A DNA stretch of 64,000 nt from Flavobacterium soyangense (GCF_015277675.1 NZ_JADHEC010000007.1:55069-119068); one strand, 5' to 3'. Positions 54,471 to 63,492 are shown, numbered from the stretch's first letter. Numbers and translations: made by a program. Notes: generated by a model not told the origin, from the letters alone.

Positions 54471-55079
54471 ATGGCTGTAAAAACGCAAAAAAAAGCGACG
54501 TCTATTGATATGACGGCGATGTGTGATGTAGCATTTCTTCTCCTTACTTTTTTTATTTTGACCGCTACGGCCAAAGTACCGGAAGCATTGCCTGTAGACA
54601 TGCCAGCATCAACGGTACAATCTAAGTTGCCAGAAAATAATTTAGCTACCTTAACAATTGGAAAAGGAAAAGTGTTTTTTGATTTGAAAGGCCGAGAAGT
54701 ACGTGTTAAAGCTCTAGAAATGATGGCTCAAAAATATGGGGTTGAATTCACAGAGGATGATAAAAAAGAATTTTCAATAATGGAAGGTTTTGGAGTGCCT
54801 ATTGGGAATCTGAAACAGATTATCGAAATGAAGAGTGCTGAAAGATCTAAAGCTGGTCAAACGGGTGTTCCAAAAGACTCTCTTGATAATCAATTAGCAG
54901 AATGGATTCAATTTGCACGCCGTGCAAATATTGATATTAATGACAAGGAATTGGAAATTGCCATAAAAGGAGATGCTAAAGAGGAATATCCTTCTATTAA
55001 AAAAGTGATGGATATTTTACAAGACCAGGGAATCAATAGCTTTAGTTTAGTTACTGGTTTAAGAGGAAAGAATTTTTAA
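54471..55079 (+). CDS. exbD: ExbD/TolR biopolymer transport protein 1
   Basis: 202 residues; single membrane segment with the conserved proton-carrying Asp in MTAMCDVAFLLLTFFIL. Longer periplasmic domain than classical ExbD, with an insert near residues 85-130. Works with ExbB and TonB. Confidence 0.93.
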   Translation: MAVKTQKKATSIDMTAMCDVAFLLLTFFILTATAKVPEALPVDMPASTVQSKLPENNLATLTIGKGKVFFDLKGREVRVKALEMMAQKYGVEFTEDDKKEFSIMEGFGVPIGNLKQIIEMKSAERSKAGQTGVPKDSLDNQLAEWIQFARRANIDINDKELEIAIKGDAKEEYPSIKKVMDILQDQGINSFSLVTGLRGKNF

Positions 55080-55098
55080 TTAAAAAATACACACTAAA

Positions 55099-55662
55099 AT
55101 GGCTGAATTAAATACAGGCGACGGTGGTGGCGGAAAAGATAAAAAAGTAAGAAGTAAAAAACAGAACTCAAAAGTAGATTTAACTGCTATGGTCGATTTG
55201 GCTTTTTTATTGATTACATTCTTTATGCTTACCACAACCTTGTCTAAACCAAAAGCAATGGAATTGGGATTGCCAGATAAAGAAGATCCTAAACAAAAGA
55301 ATGTTGATATAAAAGTTGATGAAAATCGTACTATGACTATTTTGTTAGGAAAAGATAACAAGTTAGTTCGATATGTAGGTTTGTTAGCGACTCCTGTTGC
55401 AGGAGGGGCCCCAAAAGAGTTTGCTTATGGTAAAGAAGGAATCCGTAAAGAATTGTTGTCAAGAAAAGCATCAGTTTTAGCTTATTCAACTGCAAAAGGG
55501 AAACCTAAAAACGGGATGATTGTAATTATCAAACCAAGTAAAAAATCAAATTACCGTAATTTGGTTGACATCTTAGATGAAATGGGAATTGTTGAAGTGC
55601 CAACTTATGCCATTGTGAATGAGTTTACACCAGAAGAAACAAAATTGTTAGAAGGAAAATAA
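55099..55662 (+). CDS. exbD: ExbD/TolR biopolymer transport protein 2
   Basis: 187 residues; the membrane segment reads MVDLAFLLITFFMLTT, with the same conserved Asp. N-terminus is Gly/Lys-rich (TGDGGGGKDKKVRSKK). Directly follows the first exbD; paired, different ExbDs are usual in Bacteroidota. Confidence 0.93.
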   Translation: MAELNTGDGGGGKDKKVRSKKQNSKVDLTAMVDLAFLLITFFMLTTTLSKPKAMELGLPDKEDPKQKNVDIKVDENRTMTILLGKDNKLVRYVGLLATPVAGGAPKEFAYGKEGIRKELLSRKASVLAYSTAKGKPKNGMIVIIKPSKKSNYRNLVDILDEMGIVEVPTYAIVNEFTPEETKLLEGK

Positions 55663-55702
55663 GAACTATCCTTATTCCCCAATAACCTAATAATTAAGAA
55701 AT

Positions 55703-56491
55703 ATGAAATTAGATTTATTAAATAATAACTGGCTAGAAATTGTTTTCGAAGGTCGTAACAAAAGTTATGGTGCTTACGATTTAAGAAAGTCAATTACCAA
55801 GAACACAGTTAGGGCTTTTATCATTGGAACAGTAATTTTTGTTATCCTTGTAAGCATACCTACAATTTTGCGTATGATTCCGGATAGATCAGAGGACACA
55901 ACCTTAGATCAAAAAATAACAGCGATAAAGTTACCGCCAAAAGACAAGCCAAAAGAGAATCTTCCGCCGCCACCGCCACCACCACCAAAAGTGGATCAAG
56001 TGAAATTTGTTAAACCGGTAGTTGCTAAGGCAGAAGATGTTGTTGAAGAAATTGCCGTAGTTAAAGATCTTAAAGATAAAAACATTGGTAAAGAAACAAT
56101 AAAAGGTGATCCAGATGCTGAGCTAACTGTTGAACCTGTTGGAACAGGTGTTGCAGCTGTCGTGGAAGAAGATAATACGGTTTACAATACTGCAGGAATA
56201 GAGGTTAAACCAGATTTCCCTGGAGGAATGGATAAGTTTAACGCTTTTGTGGCAAAAAATTACCAAGCTCCAGAAGAAGAAGGCCTTAAAGGAAAAGTTT
56301 ATGTTACATTTGTAGTAGAAAAAGATGGATCATTAACTGATATCAAAGTACTTAGAGATATTGGTTACGGTACTGGAAAAGAAGCTATCCGTGTTTTAAA
56401 TAAATGCCCAAAATGGACTCCCGGTGAACAAAATGGTAAAAAGGTAAGGTGTACTTTTAGTTTACCAATTAGTATCCAATCAGCGGAATAA
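55703..56491 (+). CDS. tonB: TonB family protein
   Basis: 262 residues: N-terminal cytoplasmic stretch NWLEIVFEGRNKSYGAYDLR, one membrane segment, a Pro-rich periplasmic linker (LPPPPPPPPK), and a C-terminal TonB domain (KGKVYVTFVVEKDGSLTDIK, CPKWTPGEQNGKKVR). Transmits the proton-motive force to outer-membrane receptors. Confidence 0.94.
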   Translation: MKLDLLNNNWLEIVFEGRNKSYGAYDLRKSITKNTVRAFIIGTVIFVILVSIPTILRMIPDRSEDTTLDQKITAIKLPPKDKPKENLPPPPPPPPKVDQVKFVKPVVAKAEDVVEEIAVVKDLKDKNIGKETIKGDPDAELTVEPVGTGVAAVVEEDNTVYNTAGIEVKPDFPGGMDKFNAFVAKNYQAPEEEGLKGKVYVTFVVEKDGSLTDIKVLRDIGYGTGKEAIRVLNKCPKWTPGEQNGKKVRCTFSLPISIQSAE

Positions 56492-56736
56492 TGTTAAAAA
56501 AATCACTTTATAAAAGTAAAAAGAAATCGCCTAAAGAGCGATTTCTTTTCATTATAGGAATTTTGTTTTTTTTCTTATATTTGTGTATGGGTCTAGTTGT
56601 GTTTTTTTGGGATTTTATTTTTCCCAAAAAATTTCCAATTAGTATGTCATCAAATTACAGAATGTTACTTGGTGTTGTTCTAATTGTTTATTCTTTCTTT
56701 AGGTTTAAGAGGTTTATGAATTCAAATAATGATTAG
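56491..56736 (+). CDS. Small membrane protein of the tonB operon
   Basis: 81 residues with two hydrophobic segments (FLFIIGILFFFLYLCMGLVV, MLLGVVLIVYSFF) and a Lys-rich N-terminus (LKKSLYKSKKKSPKER). TAATG overlap with tonB shows coupling. No known domain; DUF-type flavobacterial protein. Confidence 0.75.
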   Translation: MLKKSLYKSKKKSPKERFLFIIGILFFFLYLCMGLVVFFWDFIFPKKFPISMSSNYRMLLGVVLIVYSFFRFKRFMNSNND

Positions 56737-56738
56737 TC

Positions 56739-57659
56739 ATGGGTAAAATTAACAAAGTCTTTGTCCTTTTTTTTATTGTTTTTTTATTTGTAATGTGTAA
56801 TCAAAAAGAAAAAATAAATACAAATAAAGAATCCATATTGAAAGGTTCTGCGAATATTTTGGTTGACGAAACAATTACGCCAATAATTGAGGATCAGGTT
56901 GCTGTTTTTGAAAGCAATTATGATGCTAAAATCAATATTGTTTCAAAATCGGAATCCGAAATAATCATTTCATTGTTTAAAGATAAATCTGGTATAGCTG
57001 TTTTAACCAGAAATTTAACTTCTGAAGAAAATAAAATCTTTGAACAAAAAAAAATTACTCCAAAAATCACTAAATTTGCAACGGATGCTATAGCTTTTAT
57101 TTCAAATAAGAGTAATAAAGATACTTTAGTAGAGTTAAAGAGTGTTTTAGAATTTTTGCAAGGAAAACCTAATTCAAGTATTAAAGGTTTGGTTTTTGAC
57201 AATCCTAATTCGAGTACAGTACGATTTATGAATAAACTTGCCGGGGTAAAGGCAATTCCTGAAAAAGGAGTCTATTCTTTTAAATCAAATCAAGACGTAA
57301 TTAAATTTGTTGCTAAAAATAATGGAATGATTGGTGTTGTAGGAGTTAATTGGTTGTCGCAACCAATGCCTGTAATGCAAGAATACGTTGATAAGGTAAA
57401 TATATTAAGTGTAAAAAGCCTCACTGGCGTAAATTTTTATGCTCCAAGTCAAAACAATATTGCAGAAGGAAAATATCCTTTGGCACGTGATTTGTATATC
57501 ATCAACGGACAAGGATATTCTGGTTTAGGAATGGGGTTTGCCTCATTTGTTGCTGGGGATATTGGTCAAAGAATAATTTTAAAATCTGGATTGTTACCCG
57601 TAAGAATTCCAGGCAGAAAATTAAACATTAGGAATGAGATTAGTAATGAAAAGAAATAA
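56739..57659 (+). CDS. PstS-like substrate-binding lipoprotein
   Basis: 306 residues. Lipobox LFVMC puts the lipidated Cys at residue 20. The rest is a periplasmic-binding-protein fold of the phosphate family (GSANILVDETITPIIEDQVAVF as two parts, AVLTRNLTSEE, TDAIAFISNKS, GQGYSGLGMGFASFVAG). No ABC permease is nearby, so it probably works with the TonB system or as an envelope sensor and not in classical Pst uptake. Confidence 0.9.
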   Translation: MGKINKVFVLFFIVFLFVMCNQKEKINTNKESILKGSANILVDETITPIIEDQVAVFESNYDAKINIVSKSESEIIISLFKDKSGIAVLTRNLTSEENKIFEQKKITPKITKFATDAIAFISNKSNKDTLVELKSVLEFLQGKPNSSIKGLVFDNPNSSTVRFMNKLAGVKAIPEKGVYSFKSNQDVIKFVAKNNGMIGVVGVNWLSQPMPVMQEYVDKVNILSVKSLTGVNFYAPSQNNIAEGKYPLARDLYIINGQGYSGLGMGFASFVAGDIGQRIILKSGLLPVRIPGRKLNIRNEISNEKK

Positions 57660-57674
57660 ATTAATATAATATCG

Positions 57675-59342
57675 ATGAATAAATTTAAAATTTTTAGTAT
57701 TGTTTTTTTAACTTCAGTTACAATTGGTTTTGGCCAAGATATTAACCAAGCAAAAAAGGCAATAGATGCAGAACAATATGAAAAGGCAAAATCGATATTA
57801 AAGTCGATTATACAGACTAGTCCAATTAACGGTAGAGCAAATTTTATATTAGGAAATATCTATCTTATTCAATTCGTAACGGATTCGGCAAAAATTGCGT
57901 ATCAAAGAGGATTGGCAGGTACTGATGGTGCTAGACTAAATTTTATTGGTTTAGGGACATTAGATTTGGATAATGGTAATGCCGTTTCTGCTGAAGCAAA
58001 TTTTGCTTTAGCGTTAAAAGATGCCAAAAAGAAAGATGTTGAAGAATTAATTGCCATAGGGAGAGCTTATACTTATTCTACTAAACCTAATTATAAGAAA
58101 GCAATTGAATATTTAAACAAAGCTAAACTTATAAATCCTAATGATGCTTTAGTACAATTGGCGCTTGGGGATGCTTTTTACGGAGATAAAAACCAAAATG
58201 AAGCTTATGCTGCTTATAGAAATGCCTTTCAATTTGATCCTACATTATTAAGAGCAAAAATGCAATTAGGCGTTTTGTTAAAAGGAGCAAAATCTTATGA
58301 CGAGGCTATAAAATCTTTTAATGAGGTAATCGCTATCAATCCAAATTACGGACCTGTTTACAGAGAATTAGCTGAGACTTATTACAAATGGGGAAGAAAC
58401 AAGCCTTCAAAATCTCCCGAATATATGCAGACTGCTATTGGATTTTATGAAAAATATCTTAGTCTTACAGATTATTCTTTGAACTCAAGAATGCGTCACG
58501 CAGACTTTCTTGTTCTTGTAAAAGATTATAAAGCACTTGAAGCTGAGGCTAATAAAATGATTGAAATGGATAAAGTTAATCCTAGAATCTTTCGCTATTT
58601 AGGTTATTCAGCATATGAAAATGGAAACACTGAAGTTGCTATTAAATCATTAGAAAGTTTTATTGCGAATCCAGACAATAAAGTTATTGCAAAAGACTAT
58701 TTATATTTGGGTACAGCCAAATTTAAAAAAGGATTGAGTGCAGATGGATTGTCAATGGATGCAAATTTATATAATTCAGGCTTGTCCGATATTAAAAAGG
58801 CGATAGAAATAGAGCCTTTAATTATCGAAGATTTAAATGAAGTTGGTAAAAAATTATTTACCCAAAAATTATATAAAGAAGCTATTCCTATATTTGAATT
58901 TGGGACAACAAATACAGAATATAAAAATTATGTAGATGATAATATTTATTACGGATTGTCAATTTATTATGCCAATAACAAAAAAGATGTAAAGCCTGAT
59001 TTAATTGCTTTACAAAAGGCTGATACTGCTTTTGGAAATGTCATAACAGCTTCGCCAACGTATCAGGACGCATATCTTTACAGAGGTAGAACGAATAGTT
59101 TAATGGGGAATGATGCAATGACGATTAAGTATTATGATGAATATGTTGCTAAAGTAACTGAAAAAGGCCCAGAGGAATTAGCAAAACCAACAACAACTAA
59201 AAAAGTCATAGAGTCTTATAATACAATAGCTGCAAGTTATGCAAATACTGATAAAGTTAAAGCTAAAGAATATTTCGCAAAAACACTAGCGCTTGATCCA
59301 ACTAATGATTATGCAACCAAGTCTTTGCAATTGTTGAAATAA
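57675..59342 (+). CDS. Exported tetratricopeptide-repeat protein
   Basis: 555 residues with signal peptide (MNKFKIFSIVFLTSVTIGFG) and at least eight TPR-like helical pairs (KKAIDAEQYEKAKSILKSI, YKKAIEYLNKAKLINPNDAL, YDEAIKSFNEVIAINPNYGP). A scaffold rather than an enzyme. Last gene of the exbB run, with a terminator after it. Conserved in this operon in Flavobacteria as far as I know. Confidence 0.92.
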   Translation: MNKFKIFSIVFLTSVTIGFGQDINQAKKAIDAEQYEKAKSILKSIIQTSPINGRANFILGNIYLIQFVTDSAKIAYQRGLAGTDGARLNFIGLGTLDLDNGNAVSAEANFALALKDAKKKDVEELIAIGRAYTYSTKPNYKKAIEYLNKAKLINPNDALVQLALGDAFYGDKNQNEAYAAYRNAFQFDPTLLRAKMQLGVLLKGAKSYDEAIKSFNEVIAINPNYGPVYRELAETYYKWGRNKPSKSPEYMQTAIGFYEKYLSLTDYSLNSRMRHADFLVLVKDYKALEAEANKMIEMDKVNPRIFRYLGYSAYENGNTEVAIKSLESFIANPDNKVIAKDYLYLGTAKFKKGLSADGLSMDANLYNSGLSDIKKAIEIEPLIIEDLNEVGKKLFTQKLYKEAIPIFEFGTTNTEYKNYVDDNIYYGLSIYYANNKKDVKPDLIALQKADTAFGNVITASPTYQDAYLYRGRTNSLMGNDAMTIKYYDEYVAKVTEKGPEELAKPTTTKKVIESYNTIAASYANTDKVKAKEYFAKTLALDPTNDYATKSLQLLK

Positions 59343-59360
59343 TCAAGAAATTTATCATTC

Positions 59361-59397
59361 AAAACCGATAGTTTCAATAAAGCTATCGGTTTTTTTA
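59361..59397 (+). terminator. Terminator of the exbB operon
   Basis: ACCGATAG (59364-59371) and CTATCGGT (59383-59390) with an 11-base loop, then seven T. Confidence 0.88.
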
Positions 59398-59425
59398 TGG
59401 CATAAAATTACCTTTTTAAATTCAC

Positions 59426-59433
59426 TATCTTTG
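59426..59433 (+). promoter_or_regulatory. Minus-7 box of queE
   Basis: TATCTTTG, 17 bases before the ATG and just after the terminator; no clear minus-33. Confidence 0.5.
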
Positions 59434-59450
59434 CACTTTAAATCAAAAAA

Positions 59451-60083
59451 ATGTTATCAAAAGAAATACAATTAGAAGTTAATAAGGGTGCAATGCTCCC
59501 GTTGATGGAAGAATTCTACACCATTCAAGGCGAAGGATTTCATACAGGAACAGCAGCTTATTTCATAAGAATTGGTGGTTGCGATGTGGGTTGTCATTGG
59601 TGCGATGTGAAGGAAAGTTGGAATGCAGAATTGCATCCCCCAACAAATATTGATTTGATCGTGGCCAATGCCAATAAATATGCCAACACGGTTGTGGTTA
59701 CTGGAGGCGAACCCTTAACTTGGGATATGACTTTATTGACGCAAAAACTAAAAGACCAAAACCTGAAAGTACATATCGAAACTTCAGGAGCGTATGAACT
59801 TTCTGGTAAATGGGATTGGATTTGTCTTTCGCCAAAGAAAAACAAATTGCCAACACAAACCGTTTATGACAAAGCCCATGAGCTGAAGGTAATTATTTTT
59901 AATAAACACGACTTTATTTTTGCCGAAGAACAAGCTGAAAAAGTAAACAAAAAAGCCATATTATTTCTCCAACCCGAATGGAGTAAAAAAGAAGAAATGA
60001 CACCACTTATTGTCGATTATGTAATGAACAATCCAAAATGGCGCGTTTCTTTACAAACACATAAATACTTGAATATTCCTTAA
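59451..60083 (+). CDS. queE: 7-carboxy-7-deazaguanine synthase (radical SAM)
   Basis: 210 residues; ring contraction step of the queuosine precursor pathway. FYTIQGEGFHTG and the radical-SAM cluster CDVGCHWC (CX3CX2C) near residues 44-51, then TGGEPLTW and ETSGAYEL. Links to queA in this window, but not to the other que genes. Confidence 0.95.
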   Translation: MLSKEIQLEVNKGAMLPLMEEFYTIQGEGFHTGTAAYFIRIGGCDVGCHWCDVKESWNAELHPPTNIDLIVANANKYANTVVVTGGEPLTWDMTLLTQKLKDQNLKVHIETSGAYELSGKWDWICLSPKKNKLPTQTVYDKAHELKVIIFNKHDFIFAEEQAEKVNKKAILFLQPEWSKKEEMTPLIVDYVMNNPKWRVSLQTHKYLNIP

Positions 60084-60110
60084 GATACTTTTAATTTTCT
60101 GTTTTAACAA

Positions 60111-60376
60111 GTGAAATCACAATTCCTTCTCGATCCAGCAATTATTTTTTTAAATCACGGTTCATTTGGCACTTGCGCAAAACCAATTTTTGAGGAATTC
60201 TAACGATTCCAATTAGAACTCAAAACCGAACCAGTTTTTTTTTATCCAAAAAAATCAGCGGGATATTTGAAAACAGCTAAAAAAAATTGTCCAAATATGT
60301 GGGTTCTTATTCAGTAGATTTTTTTTACAAATCGTACCAAAATATAATTGCGACTACAGATTTGATAGAAGCTTAA
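60111..60376 (+). pseudogene. Remnant of a class V aminotransferase (isopenicillin N epimerase-like)
   Basis: From GTG 60111: KSQFLLDPAIIFLNHGSFGT, then CAKPIFEEF, TAA at 60201, RFQLELKTEPV and AGYLKTAK. A frameshift follows and the reading continues LSKYVGSYSVDFFYKS, ATTDLIEA before stops. The opening LNHGSFG and EEYQ-RFQLELE pattern is that of class V aminotransferases. The remaining 300 or more residues with the PLP lysine are absent, so this is a truncated 5' relic. Confidence 0.75.
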
Positions 60377-60401
60377 TGATTGATAGAATTTCCTCTTTTC
60401 T

Positions 60402-61109
60402 CTAAATCGAAAGCTTCGCTAAATAATCATAATGATCACCTTCCATAATCAATTCGCACTGTAAACCATTGGAGAAAGCCGCATTTTGCAATGTGTTGTA
60501 ATCAATAAACATCCAGTCGAAAGGTTTTTCTTTTTCGCCTTTATAGGAAATATTAAAAACAATTTCCCCATAATAGTCATCGTTTGACGGAATCCATTTT
60601 CCGCCATCTTCGTCATCGTCAAACATATAAATAATATCGGAACTGTCCAGTAGAATTTGACCTCCGGAACTCAACAAAGATTTTAGTTTTAGAAGAAAAT
60701 TGGGAATATTTTTCAGTCTTCCGCACATTCCGGCCCCATTCATCAAAAGCAAAATAGTATCAAATTTTTCGTTTTCCAAAGTCATTACATCTTGAACTTT
60801 GGCTTTTTTCAAGCCTCGAAGCGTACAAGCTTGAATGGCATTCGCTGAAATATCTATTGAAGTAACGTCAAGATTTCTGTCGTTTTGCAAACTTAGACTG
60901 TGACTTCCAGCGCCACATCCTACATCTAGGATTTTTCCTTTGGAAAGTTGTAATGCTTTTTGTTCTAAATTTGGCATTTCATCATATGAACGAAAAAGAT
61001 AAGCAACACTCATTTCATCTTCTTCTGAAATGGTGGTTTCGGTAATTAAATCCTCGGGTGAATTATTGGTTTGAAAATCAAGTATGGCTTTTCCAAAAAG
61101 GTCTTTCAT
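60402..61109 (-). CDS. Class I SAM-dependent methyltransferase
   Basis: 235 residues from ATG 61109 (MKDLFGKAIL); the ATG two codons upstream lies in a dispersed repeat. Motif I is GKILDVGCGAGSHSLSLQ, motif II the acidic VTSIDISANAIQ, and the post-II LLLMNGAGMCGRL. The substrate is unknown. A typical 7-beta-strand methyltransferase with a small C-terminal addition. Confidence 0.9.
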   Translation of the reverse strand: MKDLFGKAILDFQTNNSPEDLITETTISEEDEMSVAYLFRSYDEMPNLEQKALQLSKGKILDVGCGAGSHSLSLQNDRNLDVTSIDISANAIQACTLRGLKKAKVQDVMTLENEKFDTILLLMNGAGMCGRLKNIPNFLLKLKSLLSSGGQILLDSSDIIYMFDDDEDGGKWIPSNDDYYGEIVFNISYKGEKEKPFDWMFIDYNTLQNAAFSNGLQCELIMEGDHYDYLAKLSI

Positions 61110-61110
61110 A

Positions 61111-61136
61111 GTCATTGCGAGGGACGAAGCAATCTC
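61111..61136. repeat. Dispersed repeat GTCATTGCGAGG type, copy 2
   Basis: GTCATTGCGAGGGACGAAGC plus AATCTC; one base different from the copy at 51071-51096. Confidence 0.9.
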
Positions 61137-61171
61137 TCCTCGGGTTTTTAGTTATTAATGTGAAAGTTGTT

Positions 61172-61179
61172 TACTTTTG
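61172..61179 (+). promoter_or_regulatory. Minus-7 box of the YkgJ-family gene
   Basis: TACTTTTG, 24 bases before the TTG start codon of the next gene; minus-33 not clear. Confidence 0.5.
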
Positions 61180-61203
61180 CTGACCCAACTTTAAATTTTA
61201 AAC

Positions 61204-61698
61204 TTGAAACAAATTTTAAACAATCTTCCTAAAGATGCCAAAGATAAGCATATCGAAAACAAAAAGTATTTTGATAAGCTGAAAAAAAAGCAGCCTAAAA
61301 ATTTGGACTATGTGATGCAGGAATTACACGACACCGAATTCAAGAAAACCGATTGTTTAAAATGTGCTAATTGTTGCAAAACAACCGGTCCGTTATTCAC
61401 TTCAGCCGATATTGAGCGAATTTCAAAGCATTTGCGACAAAAACCACAACAATTTATTGACCAATATTTGCGCATTGACGAAGATAAAGATTATGTATTG
61501 CAAAGTGTCCCTTGTACTTTCTTAGACAGTGATAATACCTGTTTTATTTATGAAGTTCGTCCAAAAGCCTGTCGTGAATTTCCACATACGGATAGAAAAA
61601 AGTTTCAGCAAATCTCAGATTTGACTTTGAAAAACGTTGCGATTTGTCCGGCAGCTTTCAATATTGTAGAGGAAATGAAGAAAAAAATGCCATTGTAA
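61204..61698 (+). CDS. YkgJ-family cysteine cluster protein
   Basis: 164 residues with the metal-binding clusters CLKCANCCK (about residues 52-60), CTFLDSDNTCFIYEVRPKAC and a final Cys in VAICPAAF. Zn or Fe-S is likely. TTG start giving MKQILNNLPKDAK; no ATG is close. Family function is not settled. Confidence 0.9.
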   Translation: MKQILNNLPKDAKDKHIENKKYFDKLKKKQPKNLDYVMQELHDTEFKKTDCLKCANCCKTTGPLFTSADIERISKHLRQKPQQFIDQYLRIDEDKDYVLQSVPCTFLDSDNTCFIYEVRPKACREFPHTDRKKFQQISDLTLKNVAICPAAFNIVEEMKKKMPL

Positions 61699-61700
61699 CC

Positions 61701-61728
61701 CCCTGTTTTTTAACAGGGCTGATTTTTA
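61701..61728 (+). terminator. Terminator after the YkgJ-family gene
   Basis: CCCTGTT (61701-61707) with AACAGGG (61712-61718), loop TTTT, then GATTTTTA. Confidence 0.75.
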
Positions 61729-61770
61729 TAAATTTCCATGGATTAATATTACTAATTAGTGTTTAAACTG

Positions 61771-61778
61771 TACTTTTG
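61771..61778 (+). promoter_or_regulatory. Minus-7 box of the permease gene
   Basis: TACTTTTG, 27 bases before the TTG start at 61806; no clear minus-33. Confidence 0.5.
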
Positions 61779-61805
61779 ACATAAGCAAAGCAAATCCATA
61801 TTAAA

Positions 61806-63041
61806 TTGAATTTAGAATATTTCATAGCCAAAAGACTCATCACTGCTAAAGATTATAAAAGTAGCATATCGGCACCAATTATAAAAATTGCAATTTCCGC
61901 TATTGCTATCGGTATGATTATGATGATTGTTTCTGTAGCCACAGGGATTGGGTTGCAGCAGAAAATCCGCGATAAAGTTTCCGCCTTCAACAGTCATATC
62001 ATTATTTCGAATTACGATAACAATCAATCCGAAGTTACACTGGTTCCGATTTCAAAAAATCAAGATTTTTATCCAAAATTCACTTCCGTCCCTGGAGTAA
62101 GTCATATTCAGGCTATTGCCAGTAAAGCCGGGATTATCAGAACCGAAACCGCTTTTGAAGGAATAATTCTCAAAGGAGTTGGTGCAGATTATCAATGGGA
62201 TAACATTAAGGAATACATAATTTCAGGTAAGTTACCTGATTTTTCGAAAAGCCTTAATCAAGGAGTATTAATATCGCAATTGCTTGCCAATAGGCTGAAT
62301 CTTAAAGTTGGAGATTCCTTCAATACATTTTTCATCAAGGGAGACCAGAATAAATTGCCTAACATTCGAAGATTTAAGATTACTGGGATTTTTAACTCCG
62401 GATTTCAAGATTTTGACGCCACTTATATTATAGGAGATATTCGGCATATTCAGCGTATCAATAAGTGGAAGCCAGATCAGGTTGGCGCTTTCGAAGTTTT
62501 TGCAAATGATTTTGCCAATATAAAATCCATTGGTGAGCAAGTGTATGAGCAAACCTCCTCTACACTAGATACCAAAACAATAATAGAAAAATACAGCTAT
62601 ATATTCGAATGGTTAAAACTATTCGATTTTAACATCATCATTATATTAGTAGTAATGATTCTGGTGGCCACCATAAATATGGTTGTGGCGTTATTGGTGC
62701 TCATTCTCGAACGTACCCAAATGATCGGAATACTCAAAGCATTAGGGTCGAATAACTGGTCAGTCAGAAAAATATTCCTTTACAATGCCTTTTACCTTAT
62801 TGTAAGGGGTTTGTTTTGGGGAAATCTAATCGGGATTTCTTTGTTGTTGATTCAGCAATATTTCGGAATCATCAAACTCAATCCTGAAAATTATTATGTC
62901 AATCAAGCTCCGGTTTATCTTAATTTTGGATATATAACACTTCTGAATCTTCTCACAGTGACAGTTTGTTTTCTGGTTCTACTAATTCCGTCCTATATAA
63001 TAACCAAAATTTCTCCAGTAAAAGCCATTCGTTTCGATTAA
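61806..63041 (+). CDS. FtsX/LolC-type ABC transporter permease
   Basis: 411 residues: an N-terminal membrane helix after the cytoplasmic ISAPIIKIAISAIAIGMIMM, a large periplasmic domain, and three C-terminal membrane segments (IIIILVVMILVATINMVVAL, YLIVRGLFWGNLIGISLLL, ITLLNLLTVTVCFLVLLIP). The FtsX-like coupling ERTQMIGILKALGSNNWSVRK is intact. A matching ATPase is not in the window. TTG start (MNLEYFIAKRL); the next Met would cut the first helix. Confidence 0.92.
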   Translation: MNLEYFIAKRLITAKDYKSSISAPIIKIAISAIAIGMIMMIVSVATGIGLQQKIRDKVSAFNSHIIISNYDNNQSEVTLVPISKNQDFYPKFTSVPGVSHIQAIASKAGIIRTETAFEGIILKGVGADYQWDNIKEYIISGKLPDFSKSLNQGVLISQLLANRLNLKVGDSFNTFFIKGDQNKLPNIRRFKITGIFNSGFQDFDATYIIGDIRHIQRINKWKPDQVGAFEVFANDFANIKSIGEQVYEQTSSTLDTKTIIEKYSYIFEWLKLFDFNIIIILVVMILVATINMVVALLVLILERTQMIGILKALGSNNWSVRKIFLYNAFYLIVRGLFWGNLIGISLLLIQQYFGIIKLNPENYYVNQAPVYLNFGYITLLNLLTVTVCFLVLLIPSYIITKISPVKAIRFD

Positions 63042-63061
63042 ACTTTAATTGTTATTACAAG

Positions 63062-63154
63062 GATGTAGCAATCGGGAGCTTATTCCCGCTATCCGTTTCA
63101 ATCTTATAAGCCAAACCCTGGCTCATAAGGATTTCCACTTCTATCGGGGCTAGG
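63062..63154 (-). repeat. Conserved structured element, copy 2 (possible flavo-1-like RNA)
   Basis: On the minus strand: CTAGCCCCGATAGAAGTGG, AAATCCTT, a hairpin (TTATGAGCCA/TGGCTTATAA), then AAGATTGAAACGGATAGCGG and TAAGCTCCCG. Block order and wording match copy 1 at 26507-26619 although the middle hairpin is unrelated. Confidence 0.6.
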
Positions 63155-63315
63155 CAGTTGTGATATTTAGATATTTTTCAAAACATAAAAGCCTCACCTA
63201 AATATATGGTTTAGAGAACTATGATTTTCGCATTTCCATTCAAAGATTCACAACTTGAATCCAAAAAAAACCCATAAATTTCAGCGTCACAACCCATTAA
63301 CACACTTCTTTTTTC

Positions 63316-63492
63316 TCAATAATAGGTTCGTGGAGAGTGTTTTATGTTCTTTTCGAGAATGAATTTGTTTTCATCGGCGTTTTCGCAAAGCGAATGGTCG
63401 ACAATCTGCATCCCAAACAAAGACCTGAACCATCATAACACCTCAAAACCTATGTAATCGTCAAAAACGGTAGCTACAAATTCAGAAATCTT
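63316..63492 (-). pseudogene. Short relic of an unidentified gene
   Basis: A 59-codon frame with one internal TGA: KISEFVATVFDDYIGFEVL, stop, WFRSLFGMQIVDHSLCENA, DENKFILEKNIKHSPRTYY, stop. Composition is protein-like, and upstream codons (Y K stop) show further decay. I do not recognise the family. The 63155-63315 stretch has nothing else I can support. Confidence 0.3.
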
